The notes beneath the pieces were generated by a model, which was not told the origin of the DNA, did not search any database, and saw nothing but the letters and a program-made list of their open reading frames with translations. A stretch of 64,000 nt of DNA from assembly GCA_947475245.1 (NCBI GenBank), contig CANJLW010000004.1, positions 124,001 through 188,000 of the forward strand, given 5' to 3'. The stretch comes from Acetobacteraceae bacterium. Lineage in GTDB: Bacteria > Pseudomonadota > Alphaproteobacteria > Acetobacterales > Acetobacteraceae. Positions within the stretch are counted from its first letter, which is position 1; each line of letters opens with the position of its first letter. Position numbers and translations under genes: made by a program. Shown piece by piece: positions 9,733-18,847 of the stretch.

Positions 9733-9993
9733 TCAGCCGCTCGGCATTGCCAGGAACCCCTGGCGGAAGCTGAACAATTCGCTCGTGATTACAAACCACA
9801 GCCCCAGCCAGATCACCGCCGATACCAGCGTGGTAACGATAACCTTGAACAATATCCGCGGACGCGCCGGGGCACCGCGCCATCCGCTGTGCGTGTCGGC
9901 GACCTCGACGGCGCGAGTCCCGATCGGCAAAACCGCGAATAACGCGGTCCACCAGATCAACGTATAAAGGACAAGTCCCGTAACCCAGGTCAT
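9733..9993 (-). CDS. DUF1467 family membrane protein
   Basis: An 86-residue protein with two hydrophobic segments (about residues 5-24 and 51-70) separated by a short loop containing GWRGAPARPRIL. The pattern WWTALFAVLPIG ... GAP ... K is typical of DUF1467, a small alphaproteobacterial inner-membrane family of unknown function that commonly sits between rnj and proS, as here. It starts 7 bp after the rnj stop and is probably co-transcribed with it. Confidence 0.88.
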   Translation of the reverse strand: MTWVTGLVLYTLIWWTALFAVLPIGTRAVEVADTHSGWRGAPARPRILFKVIVTTLVSAVIWLGLWFVITSELFSFRQGFLAMPSG

Positions 9994-10000
9994 CGGTTCG

Positions 10001-11659
10001 TCACACCCGAATCAGATGAACGTCCACCATCGGTCGCTTTTGCAACTTGCGCCCCAGTCCTCGACGCAACGCCGCGCGCGCGGCTTCCAGCAACGCCGCC
10101 TCGTCCCGCCTTGTCGCCGCCGGCAAATCCGCCAACGCCGAGGCGAGTTCCGTGGCGACTCGGTCGGCCTCGGGGTCTTCCGGTTCCAACAGTCCGGGCG
10201 CGCTGACTCGCGGCTTGCCCCGCACGCGACCGTTTTCATCCACCGCGACGGACGCCACCACGACACCGTTGAACAGCATGCGACGACGCGCCGCCATCAC
10301 CTCTCCCTTGAGCGGCACGATGCGCGACCCATCCAGCACCATGCGCCCTACGGGAGCGCTGTCGATGATCTCCGGCCGATCCGGTGCCAGACCGAGAATG
10401 TCGCCATCCTCCATCATGAAAGCCGTCGCCCCGGTCTCGCGCGCCAATTCGGCATGCGCGGTCAAATGCCGCCATTCGCCATGCACCGGCACGCTGTAGC
10501 GCGGCTTGACCAGGCGGTAGAGCCGCCGCAACTCATCGCGCGCGGGATGGCCGGACACGTGAACCATGTCGTCCCCGTCGGTAATCAATCGCACGCCGCG
10601 ACGCACAAGATTATCCTGCACCGTGCCAATCGCGCGCTCGTTGCCGGGAATGACGCGGGAGGAGAAAATGACGGTATCGCCCTCGCCCAACGCCACCCGG
10701 GGATGATTGTCCTGCGCGATTCGTGACAACGCGCTGCGCTCCTCCCCCTGGCTGCCGGTGACCAGGATCAACAAATTGTCGTCGGCGATGTCGTCGACAT
10801 CGTCCTCCCCCAGGAACGGCGGCAACGATTTCAGATAGCCGCACTCCCGCGCCGCCGCGGAGATATTGCGCAGGCTGCGCCCGACCAAAGCGACGCTGCG
10901 CCCGGCATCGCGCGCGGCCAGCGCCACGGATTCCATGCGCGCGACGTTGCTGGCGAAGCAGGTCACGGCGACCCGCCCGCGCAAGTCGCGGATCAACTTG
11001 CTCAGATTGGTGCGCACTTCGTATTCGCTGCCGGAATGCCCCTCGACCATCGCATTGGTCGAATCGCAGATCATGGCGAGCACGCCGCGATCGCCCAACG
11101 CGGCCAGGGCGGTTTCATCGGTCGGCGGGCCGACCAGCGGTCGGGGATCGATCTTCCAGTCGCCGGTGTGCAGCAGCAGCCCGAATGGTGTGTCGATGAC
11201 CAGAGCCTGCGCTTCCGGAATGGAATGCGCCATCTGGATGAATTTCAGCTTGAACGGCGCCAACTCGAAACTGCCGCCCGGCGCTATGACGTGGATCTTG
11301 ACCTGGTTGAGGATGCCTGCCTCGCCCAGTTTACGGCGCAGCAACGCGGCGGCGAACGGCGTGGCATAGACGGGGCACCGCAGTTGCGGCCACAGATGCG
11401 CGACCGCGCCGATATGATCCTCGTGCCCATGGGTGATGACCAGACCGACCAACCGATCGCGCCGTTCGGCGATGAAGCCGACATCCGGCATCATGACATC
11501 GACTTCCGGGTGCTCCGCGCCCCCGAAGCCGATCCCGCAATCCACCGCCAGCCAACGATCCCCCGACCGCGTGGCGCAGCGGTAAAGGTTGAAATTCATA
11601 CCGATTTCGCCCGTCCCACCTAAAGGCAGGAAGGCAAGGTCACCACTGGTCGCATCCAT
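10001..11659 (-). CDS. rnj: Ribonuclease J
   Basis: About 552 residues, started at ATG 11657-11659 (MDATSGDLAFLPLGG); the ORF track runs 84 codons further upstream into coaX. The metallo-beta-lactamase core shows the zinc motif THGHEDHIGA near residue 75, with the beta-CASP segment around MVEGHSGSEYEVRTNLSKL and the later ligand HVSGHPARDELR near 370. RNase J degrades and matures mRNA and rRNA by 5'-3' exo- and endonuclease action in the cytosol. It sits between coaX (20 bp upstream) and DUF1467 (7 bp downstream), a conserved alphaproteobacterial gene order. Confidence 0.95.
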   Translation of the reverse strand: MDATSGDLAFLPLGGTGEIGMNFNLYRCATRSGDRWLAVDCGIGFGGAEHPEVDVMMPDVGFIAERRDRLVGLVITHGHEDHIGAVAHLWPQLRCPVYATPFAAALLRRKLGEAGILNQVKIHVIAPGGSFELAPFKLKFIQMAHSIPEAQALVIDTPFGLLLHTGDWKIDPRPLVGPPTDETALAALGDRGVLAMICDSTNAMVEGHSGSEYEVRTNLSKLIRDLRGRVAVTCFASNVARMESVALAARDAGRSVALVGRSLRNISAAARECGYLKSLPPFLGEDDVDDIADDNLLILVTGSQGEERSALSRIAQDNHPRVALGEGDTVIFSSRVIPGNERAIGTVQDNLVRRGVRLITDGDDMVHVSGHPARDELRRLYRLVKPRYSVPVHGEWRHLTAHAELARETGATAFMMEDGDILGLAPDRPEIIDSAPVGRMVLDGSRIVPLKGEVMAARRRMLFNGVVVASVAVDENGRVRGKPRVSAPGLLEPEDPEADRVATELASALADLPAATRRDEAALLEAARAALRRGLGRKLQKRPMVDVHLIRV

Positions 11660-11679
11660 ATGCCGCGTATCGATCCCGT

Positions 11680-12489
11680 TCAGTCTTGTTCGAGGAGCCG
11701 TGTTCTCTCTCGGGGTAATGTGGGCACTGGGTTGCGTTCCGCCAACAGGCGAAGGCCGTCCAACGTAAGATCGGGCTCGATATGCTCGATCATCATGGTG
11801 CCTTCCGCGAAGAGAGGCGCCAGACCGCCTGTCGCCACCACCTTCATCGGGCCACCGAATTCGGCCTTGATGCGTCCCAGAAGCCCTTCGATCAGGCCGA
11901 CATACCCCCAATAAACGCCCGACTGCATCGCCGGGACGGTGGAGCGTCCGATCACCGATTGCGGCCGACCAATTCCGATGCGCGGCAGACGCGCCGCCGC
12001 CTGATGCAAGGCTTCAAGCGATAAATTGATGCCCGGCGCGATCACGCCGCCTAGATAGGCACCCGACTTGTCTACCACATCGAACGTCGTCGCCGTACCA
12101 AAATCGACGATGATCATCGGCCCGCTGAAGCGACGATGCCCGGCCAGCGCATTCAGCAGCCGATCCGCGCCCACCTCGTTCGGATTGTCGATCCGGATTT
12201 CGAAGCCCCAATCCAGCGACGCCCGCGCCACCAGCGGTTCGACCGAGAACCAATCGCGGCATAACCGGCGCAAGTGATACAACGCGGCCGGCACTACCGT
12301 GCCGATCACCGCCGCGTTCACGTCGTCCCGCCGCAAACCCGCGTGACCAATCAACGCCAACAGCCAGACGGCGTATTCGTCCGAGGTACGCTGCGCATCC
12401 GTGCGGATACGCCACGTCCCACGCCATCCGGACTCATCGCGGACCGCGAAAACTACATTGGTATTACCAGCATCGATGACGAGCAGCAT
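11680..12489 (-). CDS. coaX: Type III pantothenate kinase
   Basis: About 269 residues from ATG 12487-12489. It starts [16 protein letters not shown], the phosphate-binding motif of the ASKHA-fold CoaX family. Further motifs are [11 protein letters not shown] near residue 107 and [13 protein letters not shown] near 127, which holds the catalytic aspartate region. CoaX phosphorylates pantothenate, the first committed step of coenzyme A synthesis. In many alphaproteobacteria birA and the nuo cluster lie upstream; here cysQ and a glycosyltransferase do, on the same strand. Confidence 0.95.
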   Translation of the reverse strand: MLLVIDAGNTNVVFAVRDESGWRGTWRIRTDAQRTSDEYAVWLLALIGHAGLRRDDVNAAVIGTVVPAALYHLRRLCRDWFSVEPLVARASLDWGFEIRIDNPNEVGADRLLNALAGHRRFSGPMIIVDFGTATTFDVVDKSGAYLGGVIAPGINLSLEALHQAAARLPRIGIGRPQSVIGRSTVPAMQSGVYWGYVGLIEGLLGRIKAEFGGPMKVVATGGLAPLFAEGTMMIEHIEPDLTLDGLRLLAERNPVPTLPRERTRLLEQD

Positions 12490-12523
12490 TGTCGAACGTC
12501 CCATCCGCCTTGCGGCAGCTTGC

Positions 12524-12552
12524 CCAATGACAGGACGAAGACAGTATGTCAA
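12524..12552 (-). promoter_or_regulatory. Candidate coaX promoter
   Basis: In the 108-bp gap between cysQ and coaX the minus strand has a perfect TTGACA (12547-12552), then 17 bp, then a poor CATTGG in the -10 place. Two direct TTGATAT copies lie just beside it on the plus strand. The -35 match is convincing, the -10 is not. Confidence 0.3.
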
Positions 12553-12597
12553 CCCGAAGATTGATATACTGCATTGATATCACGGCTATATTTAGCG

Positions 12598-13365
12598 TCA
12601 GGCTGGAATTTGGCCCGTGCAGACGAAATGCGGATTGTCCCATCCGGCCTTGCCATAGCCCAATGCCGCGCCATCCAGCGTGCATACCGCGCCGCCAGCC
12701 GCCTCCAACACCGCCTGCGGCGCGCAGGTGTCCCACTCCATCGTTCGGCCAAAACGCGGATAGAGATCGGCAACCCCCTCCGCTACCCGGCAGAATTTCA
12801 GGCTGGAGCCGAAGTTCAGCACGCTGGCGACACGCCGCCCCGCCAGATAGCGGTCGAGTTGCGCGGTATCGCCGTGATGCTTGCTCGCCAGGATGGTCAG
12901 CCCCTCCCGCGGCGGCACGCGCGCGACCACCGGCGTCTGCACACCGTTCAGCCGCTTCCAGGCCCCGACGCCGACGATGCCGCCGAACAATTCACCGGTC
13001 GCCGGCACGCCGACAACCCCCAACACCACCTTGCCGTCGCGCACCAGCCCGATATTGACCGCGAACTCGTCGTTGCCGGATGTAAACTCCCGCGTGCCGT
13101 CCAACGGATCGACGAGCCAGAAGGTCGGAGTCACGCGGGGCACGTACCCCGCCGCGACCTCCTCCTCGGCGATCACCGGAATCTCCGGCAACGCGGCGCG
13201 CAGGCCGGCGACGATGATCGCCTCCGCCGCGTGGTCCGCTTCCGTCACCGGCGACCAATCCGCCTTGCGCTGCACGTCGAAACCCCGCGCCCGCACATCC
13301 AGAATGGCCGCCCCCGCCCGCAGCGCCAGCGCGGCCGCCAACTCAAGGCAATCCCGATCGTTCAC
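12598..13365 (-). CDS. cysQ: 3'(2'),5'-bisphosphate nucleotidase
   Basis: A 255-residue member of the lithium-sensitive inositol-monophosphatase superfamily. Metal ligands are visible in IAEEEV near residue 66, in the signature VDPLDGTREF near residue 86, and in EWDTCAPQAVLEAAGG near residue 210. CysQ converts 3'-phosphoadenosine 5'-phosphate (PAP) to AMP, removing the inhibitory by-product of sulfate activation and sulfotransferases. Its start overlaps the stop of the giant glycosyltransferase gene by four bases. With the sulfotransferase about 12 kb away this hints at sulfated surface material, an inference. Confidence 0.92.
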   Translation of the reverse strand: MNDRDCLELAAALALRAGAAILDVRARGFDVQRKADWSPVTEADHAAEAIIVAGLRAALPEIPVIAEEEVAAGYVPRVTPTFWLVDPLDGTREFTSGNDEFAVNIGLVRDGKVVLGVVGVPATGELFGGIVGVGAWKRLNGVQTPVVARVPPREGLTILASKHHGDTAQLDRYLAGRRVASVLNFGSSLKFCRVAEGVADLYPRFGRTMEWDTCAPQAVLEAAGGAVCTLDGAALGYGKAGWDNPHFVCTGQIPA

Positions 13366-16300
13366 GCCGCCGCGTCCCGACGCGCCGATCCCCGCCGGCC
13401 TTTTCGCTTCGGTTCGGCCTCGACGACTTCGACGACTTCGACAAGCTCAGCCACCTCTTCCACCAGCTCGACCGCCGTCGGACGCGCCAACATGAACTCG
13501 GCGGTCTGGAACACCAGCGACGGCTCCAGCAACCGCAAACATGCCAACGACCGCGGACAATCTTCCGCCTTCGCCAGGTAGCACGGGCTGCACGTCATGT
13601 TCCGTCGCAGCGCCACCGCCCGTCGGCCCACAGGCCCCCATTCGGTCGCGTCCACCACGCCGGAGTGAATGCCGATCGTCGCCAATCCCAACGCCGCCGC
13701 AATGTGCTTCGGACCACTGTCATTGCCGATATACAGCACGCAGGCCGCCAGCAGCCGCGGCAGATCGGCCAGCGACGTCTGCCCGACCATCGAGGCAATC
13801 GACTCGGGGTGCTGCACATTCTCCACCAGCGACGCCGCCAGTTCCGCCTCGTCCGGGCCGCCGACCAGCAGCACGTTCACCGCCGATCGCTCGATCAGCA
13901 GATCGACCAGCGCGGCGAAATGCTCCTCCGGCCATTGCTTGGTGATATTGCCCGCGCCCAGATGCACCGCGACCACCGGACGAGCGAACAGCGCGCGCAC
14001 CGGTTCCGCCAGATCATCCAGCGGCATCGGTGTCGGCGGTGGTTGGATGATGTCGCGATCCGTCTCGCACGCCGATCCGATCGCACCCACCAGCGCCAGC
14101 AGATCGTCGACCACATGGCCGCGCTTGCGCTGCAAGGTCTTGTCACCATCCCATTCCAAAGCAATGTCCAGGAACGGGAACTGGCCCATATAATCAAAAC
14201 CGGCCAGAAGCTTCGCGCCGGTGAACTTCAACACGTCGCGGGTGGACAGATGCTTGCGCAAATCCACCGCAAGGTCGAACCGATACGGAGCCAACTGCGT
14301 CAGCAGTTCGTTATAGTCGTCGGCCGTCAGTTCCCGCTCTCCCAACTGCGAACGCGCATGGAAGAAATCGAAGGGAATGAACGCATCGATGCAGGGGTCG
14401 GCATCCGCGAAAGCACGCGACGCCCGCCCGCCCAGCACCGTGATCTCTGACTGCGGGAACAGGGTCTTCAAACGCCGGATGGCCGGCAATGCGGTCACGA
14501 AATCGCCGATGTGATCCAGCTTTACCACCAGAATGCGACGAATATCGGCCGCCTCGAACAACGGATGCGCCGCGAACACGGTCTGCACCCCCTCATCGTC
14601 AGGCCGGTAATCGTCGGCGTGACGGGACAAGCGCGGATTGAAGTACGGATCCCCCGCGGTAAACAACGACTTCCAGGCCGCGTTGAAATGCGTCAGATCG
14701 AAGACGTCCTTCAGCCTGTCGCGGCTGGCGAGTTCATGGTGGATCAACGACGCGAACGGCGTGAACACCGTCAACAGTCCGGCGCGATGCACCCGCAGGC
14801 AGAAATCCAGATCGTTGTTAACGATCTGATGCGCCTCGTCGAAACCGCCCAGGGAGTCGAAAACCTCCCGCCGCACCAACATGCAGGCACCGGTGACCGC
14901 GATCACATTGCGCTGCGTCAGCGCCAGGCCGAAATAGCCGGGCTCGTCTTCCGCCGCAAAGCGGAATGCATGACGCCCGATACCATTGCTCGACAGGAAC
15001 ATACCGGCGTGCTGCACCTTTCGATCGGGGTACAGCAACTGCGGCCCGACAATCCCGACCTCCGGACGCGCGGCGCTTTCCAGCAGAATATCGAGCCAGT
15101 CATCCTGTAGTATTTCGATATCGTCGTTCAGGAACAACAGGTAATCGCCATCCGATGCTGCAGCGGCCAGGTTGTTGAAACGCGACCAGTTGAACGCGTC
15201 GGGAATTTCCACCACGCGATCGGCGTTCTGCTGCACGTAAATCTTCCAGACCGGCATATTCTCCGGAATGTTATCGATTACGACGATTTCGTAGTTCTTA
15301 TACGCGGTATTCTCGCGCAGCGTCGTCAGGCAGGTCTCGATATAGCCCTTGGCCGCGCAGGTCGGAATGATGATCGACACCTTGCCCGACGCGGGCGCAG
15401 TCCGTCGCACCCGCCACACGTTCGGCACCTGAGTCTCCAGCACCTCCGCCGCGAAGCCGCGCCTGACCGCCGCCGCCGCCAGCGCCAGACGCGCCGTCGC
15501 GTCATGGCCGAGGTCCTGATCCGCGCTGACGCATAACAGCTTCGAAACGTGCTGCACCGACCGCGCCTGTTCCGTGCAACGCAGCACCAGATCGTAATCG
15601 CCGTCGGAGAGCAATGACGCCGGCGTAACGCCCGTGGCCCGGATCAACCCCGCCTCCGCCAGCCAGGGACGCCCGATATAGTTGCGGGACATCAGCAAAT
15701 CGGGGGAGAAATCGGGCTTGAAAAACGCCTCCCGCTCCCGGCTCGCCGGGCTGCGACAGGCTTCGTCGGCATAAAGGAAATCGGCCGCCGGTCGCAATCC
15801 GCGCGCCACCGCCAACTCCGCCAGCGCGTCGCATCCCAGCTCGTCGCCCGGCGACAATACACCGATCAACGTCGTGGCATCGGCGGCATCCGCCAAGGAC
15901 GCGGTCCAGGCCGCGTCGGCGCCGGACACGATGGCGATGCGATCGGTCAGGTCGGCGGCACATTCGCCGACGATCAGCCCCATCGCCAGCGCGTCGTCCG
16001 CGCCTTCGACCAAAATGCGCAGCGACCAGTCTTGCGCCACCTGAGTGCGTAACGCACCAAAGGTCGCATTCAAACGGGCGATATCCAGCGCCCCGTGCTG
16101 AATTAGATAGAGCCGGAACGACGGACGATACCCCACGTCGCGCAGCACATCGTCGTAAAGATTGGCCTCGACGCGCGAAATCCGCCGACGAATGGTCGCG
16201 ACATCGTCCGCGTCCTCGGCCTTTTTGATCGTCGCGGTAAATCGCTGGACATGGGTCTGGCCATTATTCGCGCGCACCGTGACGCGGAACTCATGCTCCC

Positions 16301-18221
16301 CGTCGCGCAAGCTCCGCGGCGGACAATGGAACGCATAGCCGCTGCGCAACGCGTTGTCCCAGTCCGGGAACGCCTGCCCCACGTCCTGGCGCGCCAGACC
16401 GTAATGCGCCTCTCCCAGGCGCTGATCGTCGATATACACTTCCATCGACGCGACGCCGGATCGCGCCAGGATCCATCCTTCGATCGTCAGGCGGCCGGTA
16501 ATCGTTTCCGCCACCACCCCGTCCGTCGTCGCCGGCGCGTCCAACTGAAACCGGAACTCGTTCGGATCAGCCTGCTCCTGTGCCGGTTCGGCGACCGGCT
16601 CGGGCACATGCTCGACGATCGGGGCCACAACCTCGATCGTCTCGGTCTTTTCGTCGTTCGCACCGTTGCTGACGACGATGGTCACGCCATGCGCGCCCTG
16701 GATCGCATCCACGACCGCGCGATCGAACCGAAAGCCCGAATACCGGGCCGACGGGATTGCATGATATTCCTCGCCGACGTCCGGGCGCTCGTGACCGATT
16801 TCCGCCAATCCGACCAACGAGTCGTCCAGCAGGATCGCGACACGCGCGATACCGGCGGCGCATACCGCCCAACCCACGACTTCCAGCCGCCCATCCGCGC
16901 CAAGGGTCGCGAAATCGCAGAACATATGGATGTCGCGGCGCACTTCCGGGGCGGCTTCGATCGGTGCCGGCGCCGCGGGTTCGGCCGGCGCTTCCATCAG
17001 CGGCGGTGGCGGCACCACCCCGGCCCCCACCATCGGTCCCTGCTGTATCCGAAACGCCGCCGTCAACTGATAGCTCGGCGTCTGATCAATCAGTGAGAAA
17101 TTGGCCGACGGGGCCGGCGCAACCGGCGCAGGGGCGGTCGGCGCAGGGGCCGCTTCCGGCAATTTCATCACCGGCAACGCGTCAGCGGTCCGTTCCAACG
17201 GCACGAGCACGCTGTGCGAAATCCCGCGCAGGCAGACGGTCTCGATCCGCAGATGCGTCGCGCCGCGATCCGCTTCCGGAACATGACCATTCAGCAGAAA
17301 GCCCGACGATCGTCCGTTGGGATAGGCGGGAAAGGCCGCCTCCACATCGCCACGCTCGGTCCCCAGACGGGCCGCGCCAATGCGCGTATTGCCCGCGAAT
17401 ACCTGAATCGCGACGACCGAGGACCGCGACACCGCCCAACCATGCAACAGTAAAGTACCGTTGTCGTCGCACGCGGCACGCTCGACATAACAAACCACAG
17501 GCGTCAGTACGACGCTCAACCCATGGGCGGAGCCGGCGGGACCGGAAACCAAACGCACCTTCGTGGGGTAGTTTGGCGTGATCGCCAGGGCAAATCGATG
17601 CTCCTCGAACGCCCCGGATTCGGTATGCGCGACCAGTCGGCACTCACACGGGCCGGTGGCGCTTTCCAGGATACGCGGGATATGGAACTGAAACGCCCGC
17701 CAGCCGTCGTCCGGCCTGCCATGCGTCGTGGCATGAGCAGTCGACACACCATACTGTATCCGACCGAACTCATACCCGTCGGCGAGCAACACCACTTCCT
17801 CGATCGGATCGTCGCTGTGGATGCGGCCGCGCAGTAACGTGTCGAAGCGACCGTGAATGACGCCGCCGCTGACCTCGGGATCGATGATCAGACGCATGCC
17901 CGGCTGCGGCGCGTCAACCTCCGGTTCGTCCGGCTCCGGTTCGACTGCCTCAGGCTCGGGTATCGATGGTTCGAGTATTGGCGCTTCGACCGCAGCGGCC
18001 TTCGCGGAACGTCGGCGGGGACGCTTAACCTCCGGTTCCCGTGCAACAACGGCAGGCGATTCGTCCTCTGCCACGACCGGTTCGGGTTCGGGCGACACGG
18101 CAACGATTGCCTCGGCCTCCGTGCCATCGGCCTCGCGCGTGACCGTCTCCTCCACGGTCAGGTCGGCGACAATGACATCCTGATCCAGCCGAACCTGCTT
18201 GGCGACTTTCCTGCGTTTCAT
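13362..18221 (-). CDS. Giant multidomain glycosyltransferase (beta repeats, tandem GT2, GT9)
   Basis: A 1619-residue fusion. Residues about 1-100 are acidic and Glu/Pro-rich, with no signal peptide. Four related beta-rich segments follow (about 105-230, 240-340, 435-530, 553-665); three share a GWA/GWI motif (near 260, 449, 581) and an R-x-DV-x-x-x-F...SGF pattern. A degenerate GT2-like module spans about 690-920 (LYADEACRSPASRE, FKPDFSPDLLMSRNYIG). A full GT2 module covers about 946-1170 (VSIIIPTC, FLNDDIEI, DLDFCLRVHRAG). A GT9 heptosyltransferase-like module spans about 1223-1540 (VVKLDHIGDFVTALPAIR, HLGAGN, GNDSGPKHIAAALG). The C-terminus is highly charged. It probably builds surface polysaccharide at the cytosolic face; acceptor and donors are unknown, though ADP-heptose from nearby HldE is a candidate for GT9. 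Confidence 0.88.
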   Translation of the reverse strand: MKRRKVAKQVRLDQDVIVADLTVEETVTREADGTEAEAIVAVSPEPEPVVAEDESPAVVAREPEVKRPRRRSAKAAAVEAPILEPSIPEPEAVEPEPDEPEVDAPQPGMRLIIDPEVSGGVIHGRFDTLLRGRIHSDDPIEEVVLLADGYEFGRIQYGVSTAHATTHGRPDDGWRAFQFHIPRILESATGPCECRLVAHTESGAFEEHRFALAITPNYPTKVRLVSGPAGSAHGLSVVLTPVVCYVERAACDDNGTLLLHGWAVSRSSVVAIQVFAGNTRIGAARLGTERGDVEAAFPAYPNGRSSGFLLNGHVPEADRGATHLRIETVCLRGISHSVLVPLERTADALPVMKLPEAAPAPTAPAPVAPAPSANFSLIDQTPSYQLTAAFRIQQGPMVGAGVVPPPPLMEAPAEPAAPAPIEAAPEVRRDIHMFCDFATLGADGRLEVVGWAVCAAGIARVAILLDDSLVGLAEIGHERPDVGEEYHAIPSARYSGFRFDRAVVDAIQGAHGVTIVVSNGANDEKTETIEVVAPIVEHVPEPVAEPAQEQADPNEFRFQLDAPATTDGVVAETITGRLTIEGWILARSGVASMEVYIDDQRLGEAHYGLARQDVGQAFPDWDNALRSGYAFHCPPRSLRDGEHEFRVTVRANNGQTHVQRFTATIKKAEDADDVATIRRRISRVEANLYDDVLRDVGYRPSFRLYLIQHGALDIARLNATFGALRTQVAQDWSLRILVEGADDALAMGLIVGECAADLTDRIAIVSGADAAWTASLADAADATTLIGVLSPGDELGCDALAELAVARGLRPAADFLYADEACRSPASREREAFFKPDFSPDLLMSRNYIGRPWLAEAGLIRATGVTPASLLSDGDYDLVLRCTEQARSVQHVSKLLCVSADQDLGHDATARLALAAAAVRRGFAAEVLETQVPNVWRVRRTAPASGKVSIIIPTCAAKGYIETCLTTLRENTAYKNYEIVVIDNIPENMPVWKIYVQQNADRVVEIPDAFNWSRFNNLAAAASDGDYLLFLNDDIEILQDDWLDILLESAARPEVGIVGPQLLYPDRKVQHAGMFLSSNGIGRHAFRFAAEDEPGYFGLALTQRNVIAVTGACMLVRREVFDSLGGFDEAHQIVNNDLDFCLRVHRAGLLTVFTPFASLIHHELASRDRLKDVFDLTHFNAAWKSLFTAGDPYFNPRLSRHADDYRPDDEGVQTVFAAHPLFEAADIRRILVVKLDHIGDFVTALPAIRRLKTLFPQSEITVLGGRASRAFADADPCIDAFIPFDFFHARSQLGERELTADDYNELLTQLAPYRFDLAVDLRKHLSTRDVLKFTGAKLLAGFDYMGQFPFLDIALEWDGDKTLQRKRGHVVDDLLALVGAIGSACETDRDIIQPPPTPMPLDDLAEPVRALFARPVVAVHLGAGNITKQWPEEHFAALVDLLIERSAVNVLLVGGPDEAELAASLVENVQHPESIASMVGQTSLADLPRLLAACVLYIGNDSGPKHIAAALGLATIGIHSGVVDATEWGPVGRRAVALRRNMTCSPCYLAKAEDCPRSLACLRLLEPSLVFQTAEFMLARPTAVELVEEVAELVEVVEVVEAEPKRKGRRGSARRDAAA

Positions 18222-18285
18222 GCGCTATGCATCCCTGTCGCGGCCATTGCGGTTCCTCGATCCATCGACTTGATCCCGGGACCGG

Positions 18286-18681
18286 TCACATACCGAACGG
18301 CAGTCGTCCTTCGCGATACCCATCCTCGTCGAAATGGGCCTGACCCGACGCGATGATTCCCTTACGCACGCTGTCGCCGATATCCGCGTAGGTCTGTTGA
18401 TACCAACGCTCGTCCACCCGCATCGGAAACGGCAGCCGCCCCTCGAAATACCCATCGTCCACGAAATGTTGCCGAGCGGACTTGATGGACCCTTCGCGGA
18501 CTGCCTTGGCGATATCCTCGTAGGTTTTCAGATACCAGGCTTCGTCGATCTCGATCCCGGAGATCATTTGCTTCAGTAGCTTGACGAAATCTTCATAGGA
18601 AACGCTGACACGCAGTTCGCCGCGCACCGTGGCGATTTCAACGGAGCGTCGGATCAGATCGAATGGCGGAAGATACTTCAC
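18286..18681 (-). CDS. Small protein with two tandem 'WY..TY.DI...G' repeats
   Basis: A 131-residue cytosolic-looking protein. Two copies of a 37-residue unit are obvious: DEAWYLKTYEDIAKAVREG...HFVDDGYFEGRLPF (about residues 46-84) and DERWYQQTYADIGDSVRKG...HFDEDGYREGRLPF (about 91-129). Comparable YxD-I/V...G...H-F...G..EGR units are found attached to glycosyltransferases, and this gene lies 64 bp upstream of the giant glycosyltransferase in the same direction. I cannot assign a function; a targeting or scaffold part of the glycan machinery is an inference. The start at ATG 18679-18681 is taken from the ORF track. Confidence 0.75.
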   Translation of the reverse strand: MKYLPPFDLIRRSVEIATVRGELRVSVSYEDFVKLLKQMISGIEIDEAWYLKTYEDIAKAVREGSIKSARQHFVDDGYFEGRLPFPMRVDERWYQQTYADIGDSVRKGIIASGQAHFDEDGYREGRLPFGM

Positions 18682-18847
18682 TATGACCCCATGACGTCGT
18701 GGCTGGTTCGGTTGCGGCCGATTGGCCGATCAATAGCGATTTCACTCGGCCGATGGAACACTGACGATATTTTTTTTACGCGTGCGGCGAGGCGTTCAGG
18801 CTGCTATCCATCCCGCCGCTCGTATCCTCCGACGACGAAAGCATCGC

